Positions 7,899-14,854 of a stretch of 17,952 nucleotides of DNA are shown in pieces (position 1 is the first letter of the stretch; the number at the start of each line of letters is the position of its first letter). Both the position numbers and the translations under genes were made by a program. The stretch is from positions 116,879-134,830 of the forward strand of contig WVZH01000046.1 of assembly GCA_011772595.1 (NCBI GenBank), written 5' to 3'. The notes beneath the pieces are model-generated. The model was not told where the DNA came from, ran no database searches, and saw only the letters and a program-made list of their open reading frames with translations. This DNA is from Anaerolineales bacterium. Its GTDB lineage: Bacteria > Chloroflexota > Anaerolineae > Anaerolineales > E44-bin32.

Positions 7899-7928
7899 GA
7901 GGCGCCCGCAACGGGCGCCTCCACCTTT
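7899..7928 (+). terminator. Strong terminator-like hairpin
   Basis: Perfect 10-bp GC-rich stem GAGGCGCCCG / CGGGCGCCTC with loop CAA, followed by CACCTTTT. The T-tract is short and starts late, but no tract exists on the other strand. Confidence 0.55.
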
Positions 7929-8010
7929 TGTGGGCCCGATTGTGGGTGAATGAACGAGGGAGTGTATCTTCTTAGCATTCCAAATGCGCAATCGAGAGGC
8001 CAAAGCTTAG

Positions 8011-8052
8011 AAAAATGACGAGCTCCCGACTGTTGTCCTGCTCCGGGAGCTC
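8011..8052 (-). terminator. Rho-independent terminator of the riboswitch transcript
   Basis: On the minus strand GAGCTCCCG (8052-8044) pairs perfectly with CGGGAGCTC (8028-8020) around a 15-base loop, then GTCATTTTT follows (five T opposite the A-run 8011-8015). It lies about 430 bases downstream of the GEMM-I aptamer and would end a transcript of roughly 590 nt. Confidence 0.65.
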
Positions 8053-8062
8053 GCCGCGCCAA

Positions 8063-8078
8063 GGGGGGGTGGGGGGGG
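8063..8078. repeat. G7-T-G8 homopolymer tract
   Basis: Fifteen G interrupted by one T on the plus strand. In the minus-strand transcript this is a C-tract directly before the terminator hairpin. Confidence 0.9.
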
Positions 8079-8103
8079 AATGGAGGTTAGATGGTGTTGC
8101 TTA

Positions 8104-8168
8104 CAGACACTCCTTGTCTGATTATTCTGGAATATGCGTGATGCTTTCAATCATCATGCAATTCCAGA
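8104..8168. repeat. Two adjacent hairpins in the riboswitch transcript
   Basis: CAGACA (8104-8109) / TGTCTG (8115-8120) with a 5-base loop, and TCTGGAAT (8126-8133) / ATTCCAGA (8161-8168), the latter continued inward by GCGTGATG / CATCATGC with one wobble. Together they form a compact structured block near the 3' end of the minus-strand transcript. Confidence 0.6.
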
Positions 8169-8479
8169 TACGGAACGCTTATTCGTGAAGTGTGCGGATG
8201 TCGATTGATGCAGTGCCTATTTCCTTCATGGGTTTATTGGGTTGAATACCATTTGCTCTTCGACGTAGCTGCAAGAAACAGGCCAATCGTACACACTTCG
8301 ATGGTTCAAACTTGATCAACCGACCGTCTTCTACGCTTGCCTTTCATCGCTCGTAGCACTTTTCATCTACCAACGGGCGATACCTGATCTGATGTTTTCT
8401 CAAACCCTGTCATCGATGCGTTTGGGTGACTTGCTGGCTGGCGAGTGGTCCGAACGAAGCTTTAGAAAGAATCACGCTC

Positions 8480-8565
8480 GCTTCGGCAGCTGGCAGTCTT
8501 AGCTGAGATTTCAGCTTTAGACCCTTTAGCTTTGCGTCGCCACCTTTCGGTGGTTTTGCCTTTTC
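8480..8565 (-). promoter_or_regulatory. GEMM-I riboswitch aptamer (c-di-GMP-I / cGAMP class)
   Basis: On the minus strand the sequence carries the GEMM-I core in order: GGCAAAACC, the P2 hairpin ACC-GAAA-GGT with its conserved GNRA tetraloop, GACGCAAAGC (tetraloop receptor side), then the second arm GGGTCT ... AGACTGCC, which contains a perfect inner hairpin AGCTGA-AATC-TCAGCT, and the closing strand AGCTGCCG that pairs with the leading GGC(A). These are the hallmarks of the class binding cyclic di-GMP, with a sub-class binding 3',3'-cGAMP. Downstream, CCGAAGC (8486-8480) can pair with GCTTCG (8460-8455), a possible switching hairpin without a T-tract. No gene follows before the terminator at 8011-8052. 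Confidence 0.88.
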
Positions 8566-8603
8566 GACGAGCACAGGCTCGAGATGATATAAATTGTGCA
8601 AAT

Positions 8604-8632
8604 ACAATAAACCGCGCAACTCAAAAGTACAA
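8604..8632 (-). promoter_or_regulatory. Candidate promoter of the riboswitch transcript
   Basis: On the minus strand TTGTAC (8632-8627), 17-base spacer, TATTGT (8609-8604). Transcription would start near 8597, about 30 bases before the aptamer. The fit to consensus is moderate. Confidence 0.4.
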
Positions 8633-8676
8633 TCCCACTTGGGTGCTATTCCTATCACGTCCAACTTTTCTACCTC

Positions 8677-8685
8677 TGGTATACT
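8677..8685 (+). promoter_or_regulatory. Extended -10 promoter of the yabE-like gene
   Basis: TGGTATACT, extended -10 form, with TATACT at 8680-8685. The expected start near 8692 is about 5 bases before ATG 8697, so the mRNA would be almost leaderless. It is divergent from the riboswitch promoter. Confidence 0.55.
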
Positions 8686-8696
8686 GCACCTCACGT

Positions 8697-10109
8697 ATGG
8701 ACTTCGTGAAGCAACTCGAGAAGATTCCTAGACATTATCTGTTCCTCTCAGCTGCCCTTCTTCTATTGACGGGATTCGTGTTGTTGTATTCTTCAACGGC
8801 AAAGGCTGTGACCATCTCGATCGATGGACAGGTGATCCGCGCGCGTAGTCATGCAAAGGATATCGCTGGCGTGCTCCAGGCTGTAGGTGTCCACCCTTCT
8901 GCTGGAGATCGAATCCTCCCGGCGCCGAATTCGAACGTACATGATGGAGACGCGATTCAAATCGTGCGGTCGGGCGCGGTGAAAATCGATCTCGATGGCA
9001 AATTGACATCGATCCGTACAGCCGAGACGTCACCGGCAAATATCCTGGCCGAAGCAGGACACCGTCTCTTCCCGGGAGACCGTGTTTGGGTCGATGGCAT
9101 CTGGCTTCCCGATCCCGCCCAGGTCTTAGTACAACGACCAGCCCGGATACGTGTGACAAGGGCAATGATCCTGGCTCTTGATGTGGATGGTGCGCTGCAA
9201 GAGATCCGCTCCTCTGCACCTACATTGGGTGAGGCTCTCTGGGAAGCGGGAATCACAATTCGGGTAGGTGACACCCTGTCACCAGGTCCGGAGAGCGCGC
9301 TCCAGGATGTCTCGCACGCGGTGTTACGGCGTGGCCGGCCGATCGTGATCGAAGTTGACGGTGGTGAGATTGAAACGCTGGCTGCTGGTCCGTCGGTTGG
9401 CCAAGTATTGGCACAAGCCGGAGTGCCCTTGGTTGGTTTGGACTTTTCCCTACCGGATGTTCATGATCCAATTCCGGAAGATGGACGGATTCGAGTTGTC
9501 CGGGTGAGTGAGGAGGTCCTCGTCGAGATGGAGCCGCGGCCGTTTGATACCGTATATCAACCGGCACCTGATCTGGAGCTTGACACGCTCAGGGTTGTGG
9601 ATTTAGGAACGTACGGGGTGAATGCGAGCCGTATTCGGATTCGAAAGGAGAACGGCGAGGAGGTAAATCGTATTGTCGAGGAGACGTGGGAAGCTGTCGA
9701 TCCTTCCCCGCGCGTGGTTGGATATGGCACGAAGGTTGTCGTGCGAACGATGAGCACTCCTGATGGGCCGCTTGAATATTGGCGTGTGGTTCGCGTCTAT
9801 CAAACGTCATATTCCCCATGCAATCAAGGCGTACCAGGTTGTGGGTCGATTACCGCGAGCGGTAAGCGCGTGAAACATGGCATGATCGCCGTGATTCGCA
9901 GTTGGTTCCTGATGATGAGAGGGTGGCCCGTATATGTTCCAAATTATGGCGTGGCCACCATTGAGGATGTCGGTGGGGGTATTTCCGGACGGCACTGGAT
10001 CGACCTGGCTTATACGGACGAGGAATATGAAATTCGCTACGGATGGACTACGCTCTACTTTCTCACGCCCGTACCACCTATAGACCAAATCCCATGGATA
10101 CTTCCCTAA
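8697..10109 (+). CDS. yabE: YabE-like cell-wall protein (DUF348-G5-3D)
   Basis: A 470-aa secreted or membrane-anchored protein of the YabE/resuscitation-promoting-factor-like group, thought to act on peptidoglycan. One N-terminal hydrophobic helix (about 13-32) is followed by four DUF348-like ubiquitin-fold repeats (starting near 38, 95, 157 and 217), a G5 domain at about 272-350 and a C-terminal 3D domain (about 366-455). The three acidic residues that name the domain appear as Asp424 (TIEDVGGG), Asp436 (HWIDLAY) and Asp441. The ATG at 8697 is chosen over the frame opening at 8532 because the extra N-terminus would hide the signal helix and overlaps the antisense riboswitch aptamer and the -10 box. 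The next gene begins 11 bases after the stop. In Firmicutes yabE is near rsmA, as it is at a distance here. Confidence 0.88.
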   Translation: MDFVKQLEKIPRHYLFLSAALLLLTGFVLLYSSTAKAVTISIDGQVIRARSHAKDIAGVLQAVGVHPSAGDRILPAPNSNVHDGDAIQIVRSGAVKIDLDGKLTSIRTAETSPANILAEAGHRLFPGDRVWVDGIWLPDPAQVLVQRPARIRVTRAMILALDVDGALQEIRSSAPTLGEALWEAGITIRVGDTLSPGPESALQDVSHAVLRRGRPIVIEVDGGEIETLAAGPSVGQVLAQAGVPLVGLDFSLPDVHDPIPEDGRIRVVRVSEEVLVEMEPRPFDTVYQPAPDLELDTLRVVDLGTYGVNASRIRIRKENGEEVNRIVEETWEAVDPSPRVVGYGTKVVVRTMSTPDGPLEYWRVVRVYQTSYSPCNQGVPGCGSITASGKRVKHGMIAVIRSWFLMMRGWPVYVPNYGVATIEDVGGGISGRHWIDLAYTDEEYEIRYGWTTLYFLTPVPPIDQIPWILP

Positions 10110-10120
10110 GGATAATCGCC

Positions 10121-10501
10121 ATGTCGTGGAGAAGATTCGTTTTTCTTTCCTTACTCAGCGGCTTACTGAGTGCGTGTGGACCCACAGGATTTCCTGAACG
10201 TGTGGTCGAGGATTATCTGCTAGCTGTTGTCTCCGGCGACGAGGTAAGGTCTGCCAATTTCTCCTGTGCTGACTGGGAAGCTCAAGCCCGCACGGACGCG
10301 CTTTCGTTTACAAACGTGGAGGCAGGGATCGAAGGGTTGAGCTGTCAAACTCAAGGGGAGAACGAAGGAACCGTCGTGATTGCATGCCAGGGGACGATCC
10401 TGGCCAATTACGAGGGTGAGGTTCAGGAAATTCAATTGAGCGATCGAAGATACCGTGTCGTCGTGGATGGTGGCGAATGGAGAGTGTGTGGGTACCCATA
10501 G
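10121..10501 (+). CDS. Small lipoprotein, possibly NTF2-like fold
   Basis: A 126-aa lipoprotein with signal peptide MSWRRFVFLSLLSGLLSAC and lipobox LSAC at Cys19. The mature part begins PERVVEDYLLAVVSGDE, continues with ANFSCADWEAQA, and ends in a beta-rich part (YRVVVDGGEWRVCGYP). This pattern resembles the DUF4878/NTF2-like lipoproteins, but I cannot assign a family with certainty. Three further Cys (SCADWE, LSCQT, IACQG) plus CGYP could form disulfides. Start ATG 10121 has AAGGAT 7 bases upstream; ATG 10094 overlaps the previous gene. It is 11 bases after yabE-like and 18 bases before the mini-protein, so it is probably co-transcribed with both. Its role in the acylation system is unknown. 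Confidence 0.8.
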   Translation: MSWRRFVFLSLLSGLLSACGPTGFPERVVEDYLLAVVSGDEVRSANFSCADWEAQARTDALSFTNVEAGIEGLSCQTQGENEGTVVIACQGTILANYEGEVQEIQLSDRRYRVVVDGGEWRVCGYP

Positions 10502-10519
10502 CTGGAGGCTGCTAAAGTC

Positions 10520-10639
10520 ATGCTACGTCGCATACTTTCTCGCGAAAACCTAATCGCACTCGTCCTCTGCCTAATCATCCTAACTGTAATCATTCTAACA
10601 GCTGATCCATCGCCTCCTTGGATCTATCAGGGTTTCTAA
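10520..10639 (+). CDS. 39-aa DltX-like one-TM mini-protein
   Basis: A short gene below usual size cut-offs. The product has a basic N-terminus (MLRRILSREN), one transmembrane helix (about residues 11-27, rich in Leu/Ile/Val) and a short extracytoplasmic tail PSPPWIYQGF that ends the protein. DltX, the small protein of dlt operons, has the same plan: one helix and a C-terminal aromatic-Ile-Tyr-x-x-Phe motif whose tyrosine is thought to carry the acyl group between MBOAT and SGNH partner. Here Tyr36 would be that residue. GGAGG lies 11 bases upstream. The stop overlaps the MBOAT start (TAATG), so translation is coupled. The assignment is by size, topology, terminal motif and position; overall sequence similarity to DltX has not been tested. 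Confidence 0.8.
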   Translation: MLRRILSRENLIALVLCLIILTVIILTADPSPPWIYQGF

Positions 10640-12051
10640 TGACCCTGATCCACGTCTTCGTTTTTATCCTCCTAGCACTGATCGCTGGCAGCCAGGTTTC
10701 GCCAAATCGGCGGTTGGGTTTCTTATTCCTCGGCAGTGTCCTGGCCCTATACTGGATGCAACCTGCGACGCCATTGCGCAACTTCGATTTTTGGTTGCCT
10801 ACGGCGACGATCGCAATCACTATGCTTGTGTGGTTCCGGCTACATACCAATTCAGACGGAATGGATCGTGAAGATCGTACGGCTCTTGCGCTTGTGGTTT
10901 TGATCACACTCGCCATCGCCGCAACCCGCTATCTGCCATCTGCATTTCGATTAACGAGCTCGCTCCCGCCCCAGGTTCACACCGTCATCTTAACCTTGAT
11001 CTTGATCATTGGATTAATCGGCATCACCCGTTTCGTTGGGAGGGGTGGAGACAAGTTGCTCATCGTGCTGATTCTGATCCTGTTCATCGTAATGAAGACC
11101 GAACCTCTTGCGTTGTATTTCAATCGCATCCTGCGCACACTTAGCCGCCAAAATCCGATGCTGGCGAACAGGTTGGATTTACCCTGGTTGGGCTTTTCCT
11201 ACCTTGCTTTCCGATTGCTTCATACTTTGCGCGATCGAGCTGGCAATCGCTTGCCCGCTATGACGCTGCGAGAGCATGTTGCTTACGTTCTGTTTTTCCC
11301 CACACTTTCAGCAGGACCGATCGATCGAGCGGAACGCTTCGTCAAGGATTTGCGCGAGCCTCCCGTGCTTGACGCGGAACGATTCTTCGCAGGGGGTGAA
11401 CGTATTGCGATAGGGCTTTTAAAGAAATTTGTCTTGGCGGATAGCCTGGCAATCATTGCATTGAACGAAATAAACGCAGGCCAAGTCACCTCTTCACTTT
11501 GGCTCTGGTTGTTGCTATATGCCTTTGCCTTTCAAATCTATCTCGATTTCAGCGGCTATACGGATGTGGCCATTGGCATCGGAATCCTTGCCGGGATTAA
11601 CCTCCCAGAAAATTTCGACCGCCCCTATCTGCAGAAGAGTATCAGCGATTTCTGGAATCGCTGGCACATGACGCTTGCACAGTGGTTTCGTTTTTACTTT
11701 TTCAACCCGTTAACCCGAGTGCTTCGAGGAGCGCAACGGGAGATACCAATTTGGTCACTAATCTTGGTTGGACAAGTAGGCACAATGGCGCTAATTGGTT
11801 TATGGCACGGAATCTCATTGAATTACCTGGTGTGGGGGGTTTGGCATGGGATTGGCTTGTTTATTCACAACCGCTGGGTGGCCTGGCTGCGTTCTCACCC
11901 ATACGTCCTGGGCACTGTTAGGGAACACAAAGCACTTCGCGTTGCGAGCACTTTTCTGACCTTCCAATTCGTCGTCTTGGGTTGGGTCTGGTTCGCTCTA
12001 CCCAATGTGGAGATCTCCTGGCGAGTGTTTCGATCGCTGTTTGGGTTGTGA
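10639..12051 (+). CDS. MBOAT-family acyltransferase (DltB/AlgI-like)
   Basis: A 470-aa multi-pass membrane O-acyltransferase expected to move an acyl group across the membrane for transfer to an extracytoplasmic acceptor. Family signatures are intact: YLDFSGYTD (301-309), PENFDRPY (323-330), FWNRWHMTL (338-346, His343), GLWHG with His390 as the likely invariant catalytic histidine, and a second WHG (His403). The hydrophobic pattern fits about 11 helices. ATG 10639 is chosen because it overlaps the stop of the mini-protein gene by one base; the TTG at 10618 would lie within it. The SGNH gene starts 4 bases after the stop. This pairing of MBOAT with a SGNH partner is seen in dlt, alginate and peptidoglycan O-acetylation systems. 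Confidence 0.95.
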   Translation: MTLIHVFVFILLALIAGSQVSPNRRLGFLFLGSVLALYWMQPATPLRNFDFWLPTATIAITMLVWFRLHTNSDGMDREDRTALALVVLITLAIAATRYLPSAFRLTSSLPPQVHTVILTLILIIGLIGITRFVGRGGDKLLIVLILILFIVMKTEPLALYFNRILRTLSRQNPMLANRLDLPWLGFSYLAFRLLHTLRDRAGNRLPAMTLREHVAYVLFFPTLSAGPIDRAERFVKDLREPPVLDAERFFAGGERIAIGLLKKFVLADSLAIIALNEINAGQVTSSLWLWLLLYAFAFQIYLDFSGYTDVAIGIGILAGINLPENFDRPYLQKSISDFWNRWHMTLAQWFRFYFFNPLTRVLRGAQREIPIWSLILVGQVGTMALIGLWHGISLNYLVWGVWHGIGLFIHNRWVAWLRSHPYVLGTVREHKALRVASTFLTFQFVVLGWVWFALPNVEISWRVFRSLFGL

Positions 12052-12055
12052 CGGG

Positions 12056-13219
12056 ATGATAAAAACCGTATCGGGAAATAGATTCGATTGGTCAAAGATC
12101 CTCCGTATCATCATCAAAACGGTGGTACTGTTCTTAGTCTTTAATCTCCTATTCGCTTGGTTCGATCCCATCCATGTTCTGGGTGAACTCTCGGTTTACA
12201 ACACGTTCATTCCAGGAAGAGTCCGACTACCGTATGGAGATGATCCGCAGCGGTCTTATAACCTGACGGTGACACAATTAGAGGCCATGATTGCCTCCCA
12301 TGAGTTCAGGGGCGCACATGAATCCCCTGACGAGTTCCGTATTCTTATCTTGGGGGATTCCTCGGTGTGGGGCTTTTTACTCCCGCATGATGAAACTCTG
12401 GCAGCGAAAATTACCGCCGGTGACTATAGAACTGCCGATGGTGGTCGTGTGCGAGCCTACAACTTCGGATACCCGACCATGTCGCTATTAAAGGATTTGG
12501 TATTGCTAGAACGTGCCCTCGATTTCAATCCGGATTTCATCGTTTGGCTTTTCACGCTCGAATCTTTTCCTCGGGAGAAGCAAATTGAATCTCCGCTAGT
12601 TCAATATAATCCTGAGCAAGCCCGTGCTTTGATAGAACGCTACCACCTCGATCTAGATCCCCTGGATGCGCGATTTACGACGTCGAGTTTTTGGGAGCGT
12701 ACAATCGTTGGTCGCAGGAAGATGCTGGCAGATTTATTCCGTCTACAGCTTTATGGTGTGTTATGGGCCTCATCGACCGTTGACCGGCACATTCCAGAAA
12801 CATATAATCGACTTATGGAAGACCTGTCCGCAGATCAAACGTTCCATGGACACCTTCCAGGTGATCTCGCCAGAGAAGATCTTGCTTTTGATGTCCTTTC
12901 CGGAGGCATCCAAGCAGCAGGTGATATCCCGGTCTTGTTGGTTAACGAGCCGGTGTTCATCAGTGAGGGCGAGAATAGCGATATTCGCTACAATTTCTAT
13001 TATCCTCGCTGGGCATATGATGCGTATCGGCGTTGGATGAAGGAGCTTTGTCTGGAGTTTGGTTGGGACTACATGGACCTATGGGATTTGCTATCAGCAA
13101 ACTCATTCACAGATAGCGCCATACACTACGATAGCCAGGCGGCAGATACGTTGGCCCAAACGATTGCAACGGCTGTTCTGGAGCGTGTAGACGGTTCACC
13201 TGTGGAATGCGGTGACTGA
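12056..13219 (+). CDS. Membrane-anchored SGNH-fold protein (DltD/AlgJ-like partner)
   Basis: A 387-aa protein with a cytoplasmic N-terminus, one transmembrane helix (about 15-36) and an extracytoplasmic SGNH-like domain. Block I is ILGDSSVWGF with Ser102 as likely nucleophile. The C-terminal Asp/His block is FTDSAIHYD (Asp353, His357). The other SGNH blocks (Gly, Asn) are less certain; GYPTMSLLKD and LFTLES occupy the expected regions. Directly after the MBOAT gene (4-base gap) it takes the position of DltD or AlgJ/AlgX-type partners that receive the acyl group or give it to the polymer. No clear Shine-Dalgarno is seen, which fits translation coupled to the MBOAT gene. Identity of the acceptor is unknown. 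Confidence 0.85.
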   Translation: MIKTVSGNRFDWSKILRIIIKTVVLFLVFNLLFAWFDPIHVLGELSVYNTFIPGRVRLPYGDDPQRSYNLTVTQLEAMIASHEFRGAHESPDEFRILILGDSSVWGFLLPHDETLAAKITAGDYRTADGGRVRAYNFGYPTMSLLKDLVLLERALDFNPDFIVWLFTLESFPREKQIESPLVQYNPEQARALIERYHLDLDPLDARFTTSSFWERTIVGRRKMLADLFRLQLYGVLWASSTVDRHIPETYNRLMEDLSADQTFHGHLPGDLAREDLAFDVLSGGIQAAGDIPVLLVNEPVFISEGENSDIRYNFYYPRWAYDAYRRWMKELCLEFGWDYMDLWDLLSANSFTDSAIHYDSQAADTLAQTIATAVLERVDGSPVECGD

Positions 13220-13276
13220 GATTATCATCAGCATGCAGTGTGGCAAACCGCCTCTGGGTTTGTGCGGTGGAACGGC

Positions 13277-13306
13277 TTGCATTGTTGATCATGCCCGGAC
13301 TATAAC
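13277..13306 (+). promoter_or_regulatory. Candidate promoter of the second half of the acylation locus
   Basis: TTGCAT (13277-13282), 18-base spacer, TATAAC (13301-13306, five of six matches). It lies in the 249-base gap before the lipoprotein gene, the only large gap in the locus. Confidence 0.4.
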
Positions 13307-13468
13307 TTGCACCACTGGAAAAGCTATGGGTTGAGACATAAGATGATTTTGGAAGGCGAAGAAATGGGGTTGGCAGGGTCAGGCGAGTTGGAAGAGGTCT
13401 TCGGTCTAAGTCGTAGATTCCGAAGGCACGCTCTCGACGATAAAAATGTCCTGAGAATCGCCAGTCAG

Positions 13469-14542
13469 ATGAAACGACGGATTCTGTTAGTCGTCATCCC
13501 ATTGTTGGGATTGTTGCTTACGGGATGCGATGTCATTGTTGAAGCTGCGAATCCCGGATCGTACGACGACTTCTCGCATCGCCCAACGGGCGAATTGATG
13601 AATAACGAATCACTACCAGTCACAGGGTATGGGTCGTATTATTCCGGCTTAAGTCTCGTCAAAAATCAAGGATTCTACGGGGCGAACAGCGGACCTCTAT
13701 CGATCGAATCGATCTCCTATCAACAACTCATCACTATGGGGATCCAGTATTCGGTCCAAAACAAGCCCATCCCGACTCCTCGTCCGGCACCAAGAGAGAA
13801 TGAGTGGATGGAATTTCCGATCATCCCGGAGTTCACCAAGACGGCGCGTAAGATTTATGAACGTGGGATAAGTAGAGGTAACAACACGCGAGCGTTCTCA
13901 AAAGTGGGAGACTGTCAGAACGTTCCTTCACTGTTTTTAGGACCCTTTGACGATCCACTAGCCTATAACCTGGGAAATCAAAATATCTATCTTCGGTCGG
14001 CGATCGACTGGTTTGCTGGTTCCTTCTCCCGTGAGAGCTTAGCGGTCCGCGGGGGTCTCAACGCAGCATCGGTTCTATCGCCTTTCTGGGCCGATCCGGA
14101 GCTTTGTGAGCGAGATGAAACCCCGCTCGAATGTGAATATCGCATCCACAATCCCAGTTTTGCCATTATTAACTTTGAAACCTGGTGGGAGAAATCCGCC
14201 CATAGCTACGAAACTTACCTGCGTGAGATCATTGAAATCACGATCGACCATGACATCGTTCCCATTATCTCGACGAAGGCGGACAACCTTGAAGGAGATC
14301 ACAGTATCAATGCAACGATTGTCCGCTTGGCAGTTGAGTACGACATTCCGATATGGAATTTCTGGTTGGCGGTTCAACCCTTACCCAATCATGGTTTACA
14401 TGAAGATGAATTCCATCTCACCTACGCTCAAAACTTTTTTGATGACCCTCAGCGGATGACTGCCGCTTGGCCTTGGCGAAACTTGACGGCGCTTCAAGCT
14501 CTCGACAAGGTCTGGCGTGGTGTGTCGGCAGCCAATCCGTGA
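13469..14542 (+). CDS. SGNH-like lipoprotein with Cys at the nucleophile position
   Basis: A 357-aa lipoprotein. The start ATG 13469 gives a clean signal peptide (MKRRILLVVIPLLGLLLTGC) with lipobox LTGC at Cys20. The open frame begins at 13307, but the extra residues are polar and would bury the signal. An SGNH-like domain is suggested by FSKVGDCQ (block I, Gly147-Asp148-Cys149), IINFETWW (about 233-240), PIISTKAD and the terminal Asp/His block HEDEFHLT with Asp313 and His316. Block I has Cys where SGNH hydrolases have Ser. The N-terminal ~120 residues are a separate segment. It sits between the DltD-like SGNH gene and the carrier protein, so it may help transfer or bind the acceptor. Whether it is catalytic cannot be told. 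Confidence 0.75.
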   Translation: MKRRILLVVIPLLGLLLTGCDVIVEAANPGSYDDFSHRPTGELMNNESLPVTGYGSYYSGLSLVKNQGFYGANSGPLSIESISYQQLITMGIQYSVQNKPIPTPRPAPRENEWMEFPIIPEFTKTARKIYERGISRGNNTRAFSKVGDCQNVPSLFLGPFDDPLAYNLGNQNIYLRSAIDWFAGSFSRESLAVRGGLNAASVLSPFWADPELCERDETPLECEYRIHNPSFAIINFETWWEKSAHSYETYLREIIEITIDHDIVPIISTKADNLEGDHSINATIVRLAVEYDIPIWNFWLAVQPLPNHGLHEDEFHLTYAQNFFDDPQRMTAAWPWRNLTALQALDKVWRGVSAANP

Positions 14543-14548
14543 TACGAT
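14540..14548 (+). promoter_or_regulatory. Possible extended -10 box before the carrier-protein gene
   Basis: TGATACGAT fits TGn-TAnnAT; its TGA is also the stop of the preceding gene. If used, the leader before GTG 14567 would be about 12 bases. Read-through from upstream is equally likely. Confidence 0.3.
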
Positions 14549-14566
14549 GATTGTGTCTCCGCCCTC

Positions 14567-14854
14567 GTGTACACCGTGAGCTACGAGATACCTACCCCAT
14601 CGAAGATTCAAGGATCGCTTCTTCGATACATTGCCGAAGAGATTCTCCTCGACCCAACGCGTGTCGTGCACGCAGAAGAGCCTTTGATCACGAGTGGATT
14701 AATCGATTCCTTCCACCTCGTAGACCTTGCGCTTTACGTTGAGGATTCATTTCGGGTGAGGATTGAAGACACGGAACTGGCTGCCTCGGTGTTCGATACG
14801 GTCAGCGAACTGACCACTTTGATCGTGGGACGGATCCCCGACAAATCACCGTGA
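14567..14854 (+). CDS. Acyl/peptidyl carrier protein (DltC-like position)
   Basis: A 95-aa carrier protein. The attachment motif is SGLIDSFHLV with Ser48 (from GTG 14567), the predicted 4'-phosphopantetheine site; the usual DSL is DSF here. Surrounding helices fit the four-helix ACP fold (SLLRYIAEEILLD, LALYVEDSFRVRI, TVSELTTLIV). The acidic patch after the Ser (VEDSF, IEDTEL) is typical. It should accept an acyl group from the ligase encoded next; the two genes overlap by four bases (GTGA), indicating coupled synthesis. By context it would feed the MBOAT protein, as DltC feeds DltB. A second GTG at 14576 is an alternative start. Confidence 0.9.
   Translation: MYTVSYEIPTPSKIQGSLLRYIAEEILLDPTRVVHAEEPLITSGLIDSFHLVDLALYVEDSFRVRIEDTELAASVFDTVSELTTLIVGRIPDKSP

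Larger units (their letters stand above)
7365..8696. other. 1.3-kb protein-free, RNA-structure-rich interval
   Basis: No open frame in this interval looks like a real protein. It holds instead a structured plus-strand segment ending in a terminator (7378-7572), another structured segment ending in a terminator-like hairpin (7573-7925), a minus-strand terminator (8011-8052), a G-tract (8063-8078), two hairpins (8104-8168) and a minus-strand GEMM-I aptamer (8480-8565), each listed separately. The stretch 7930-8010 shows nothing recognisable. Confidence 0.7.

Noticed and set aside
7365..7925. RNase P RNA, tmRNA or 6S RNA in the interval after SRP RNA
   Set aside because: None of the conserved core sequences I know (for example the RNase P GAGGAAAGTCC block or the tmRNA tRNA-like ends) is present; the GAGGAAA seen at 7490 lacks the rest of the block.
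8179..8319. 46-codon minus-strand frame (TTG start) inside the riboswitch transcript, with a 16-codon ATG version (8229-8179)
   Set aside because: No Shine-Dalgarno sequence, a rare start, and a composition with no recognisable domain. It remains the best candidate if the riboswitch does control a protein, so conservation should decide.
8410..8694. 94-codon minus-strand frame over the GEMM-I aptamer
   Set aside because: It reads through the conserved RNA structure, so the coding potential is a by-product of the aptamer sequence.
8532..8696. N-terminal extension of the yabE-like gene
   Set aside because: It overlaps the antisense aptamer and the extended -10 box and would place polar residues before the signal helix.
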